Made by a program: the position numbers and the translations under genes
NCBI GenBank assembly: GCA_029776735.1
Contig: JAKOUL010000080.1
Location: 1-56,379, forward strand
Source: Dictyoglomota bacterium
Lineage (GTDB): Bacteria > Dictyoglomota > Dictyoglomia > Dictyoglomales > Dictyoglomaceae
Direction: 5' to 3'
DNA: 56,379 nt
Notes under the pieces: model-generated
What the model saw: the letters and a program-made list of their open reading frames with translations, nothing else
Database searches by the model: none
Told to the model about the DNA's origin: nothing
Shown: one piece after another, positions 56,351-56,379 of the stretch
How positions within the stretch are numbered: the first letter of the stretch is position 1
How the letters are laid out: every line of letters begins with the position of its first letter

Positions 56351-56379
56351 AGTTTATCCCCTCCTAAATAATATAAAAA

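Overview
The window is AT-rich, tightly packed bacterial DNA with strong Shine-Dalgarno sites and many 4-20 nt gene overlaps. Lys/Glu/Ile-rich proteins, outer-membrane-type beta-barrel proteins, large sugar ABC importers and secreted glycanases suggest an anaerobic, polysaccharide-degrading thermophile with two membranes. My best guess is Dictyoglomus (D. turgidum or D. thermophilum type); this is inferred from gene content and recall, not from a database search. No CRISPR array, transposase, prophage or replication origin was seen.

Layout. (1) 1-3956, rightward: end of a SufB/SufD Fe-S assembly protein, rsmG, a GNAT-like protein, an amidohydrolase and an ArsR-type regulator. (2) 4001-9223: an outer-membrane-like protein (leftward) diverges from a proteostasis cluster, hsp20-lon-VLRF1/eRF1-like, across a region with a CRP-like palindrome. 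(3) 9279-17695, leftward: gap and leuS, then an ABC-2 exporter (ATPase, permease) overlapping a secreted M1-type metalloprotease with a barrel-like C-terminus. (4) 17857-20723, rightward: an iron operon fur-feoA-feoB-feoC. (5) 20656-25834, leftward: pyrimidine operon pyrR-pyrB-pyrC-pyrK-pyrD-pyrF, with a consensus promoter, PyrR-binding hairpin and attenuator terminator in the leader. (6) 26031-26978: a decayed patch holding the tail of a sugar permease and a small membrane protein with an apparent one-base frameshift. (7) 27125-32481: alpha/beta hydrolase, copper ATPase plus a tiny YHS protein, a THEP1-type NTPase and an FGGY sugar kinase.

(8) 32507-49456, leftward, is the most striking part: one roughly 16 kb carbohydrate locus. 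From the promoter side it holds an AraC regulator, a sugar-binding protein, an internal terminator, a 960-residue binding protein with two lectin-like domains, a permease pair, an NHL-TPR-multi-TM (Yip1-like) membrane protein, a DUF5696-like secreted protein, a second permease pair, a stand-alone carbohydrate-binding protein, a GH5 endoglucanase, and a second binding protein that is a close paralog of the first. It has no transport ATPase. (9) 49622-56350, leftward: tRNA-Ser(GCU), methylglyoxal synthase and a galactan module: GH53 endogalactanase, a MalG-type permease with a coiled-coil insert of about 535 residues, and a long MalF-type permease.

The GH5 and GH53 enzymes would cut beta-glucan and galactan outside the cell, and the paired permeases would import the oligosaccharides using an ATPase encoded elsewhere. 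gap, mgsA and the FGGY kinase fit downstream sugar metabolism. The best candidates for undescribed biology are the DUF5696/NHL-Yip1/lectin-binding-protein transport system, the coiled-coil permease, the exporter-linked protease-barrel protein, and the VLRF1-like protein placed with Lon and Hsp20.
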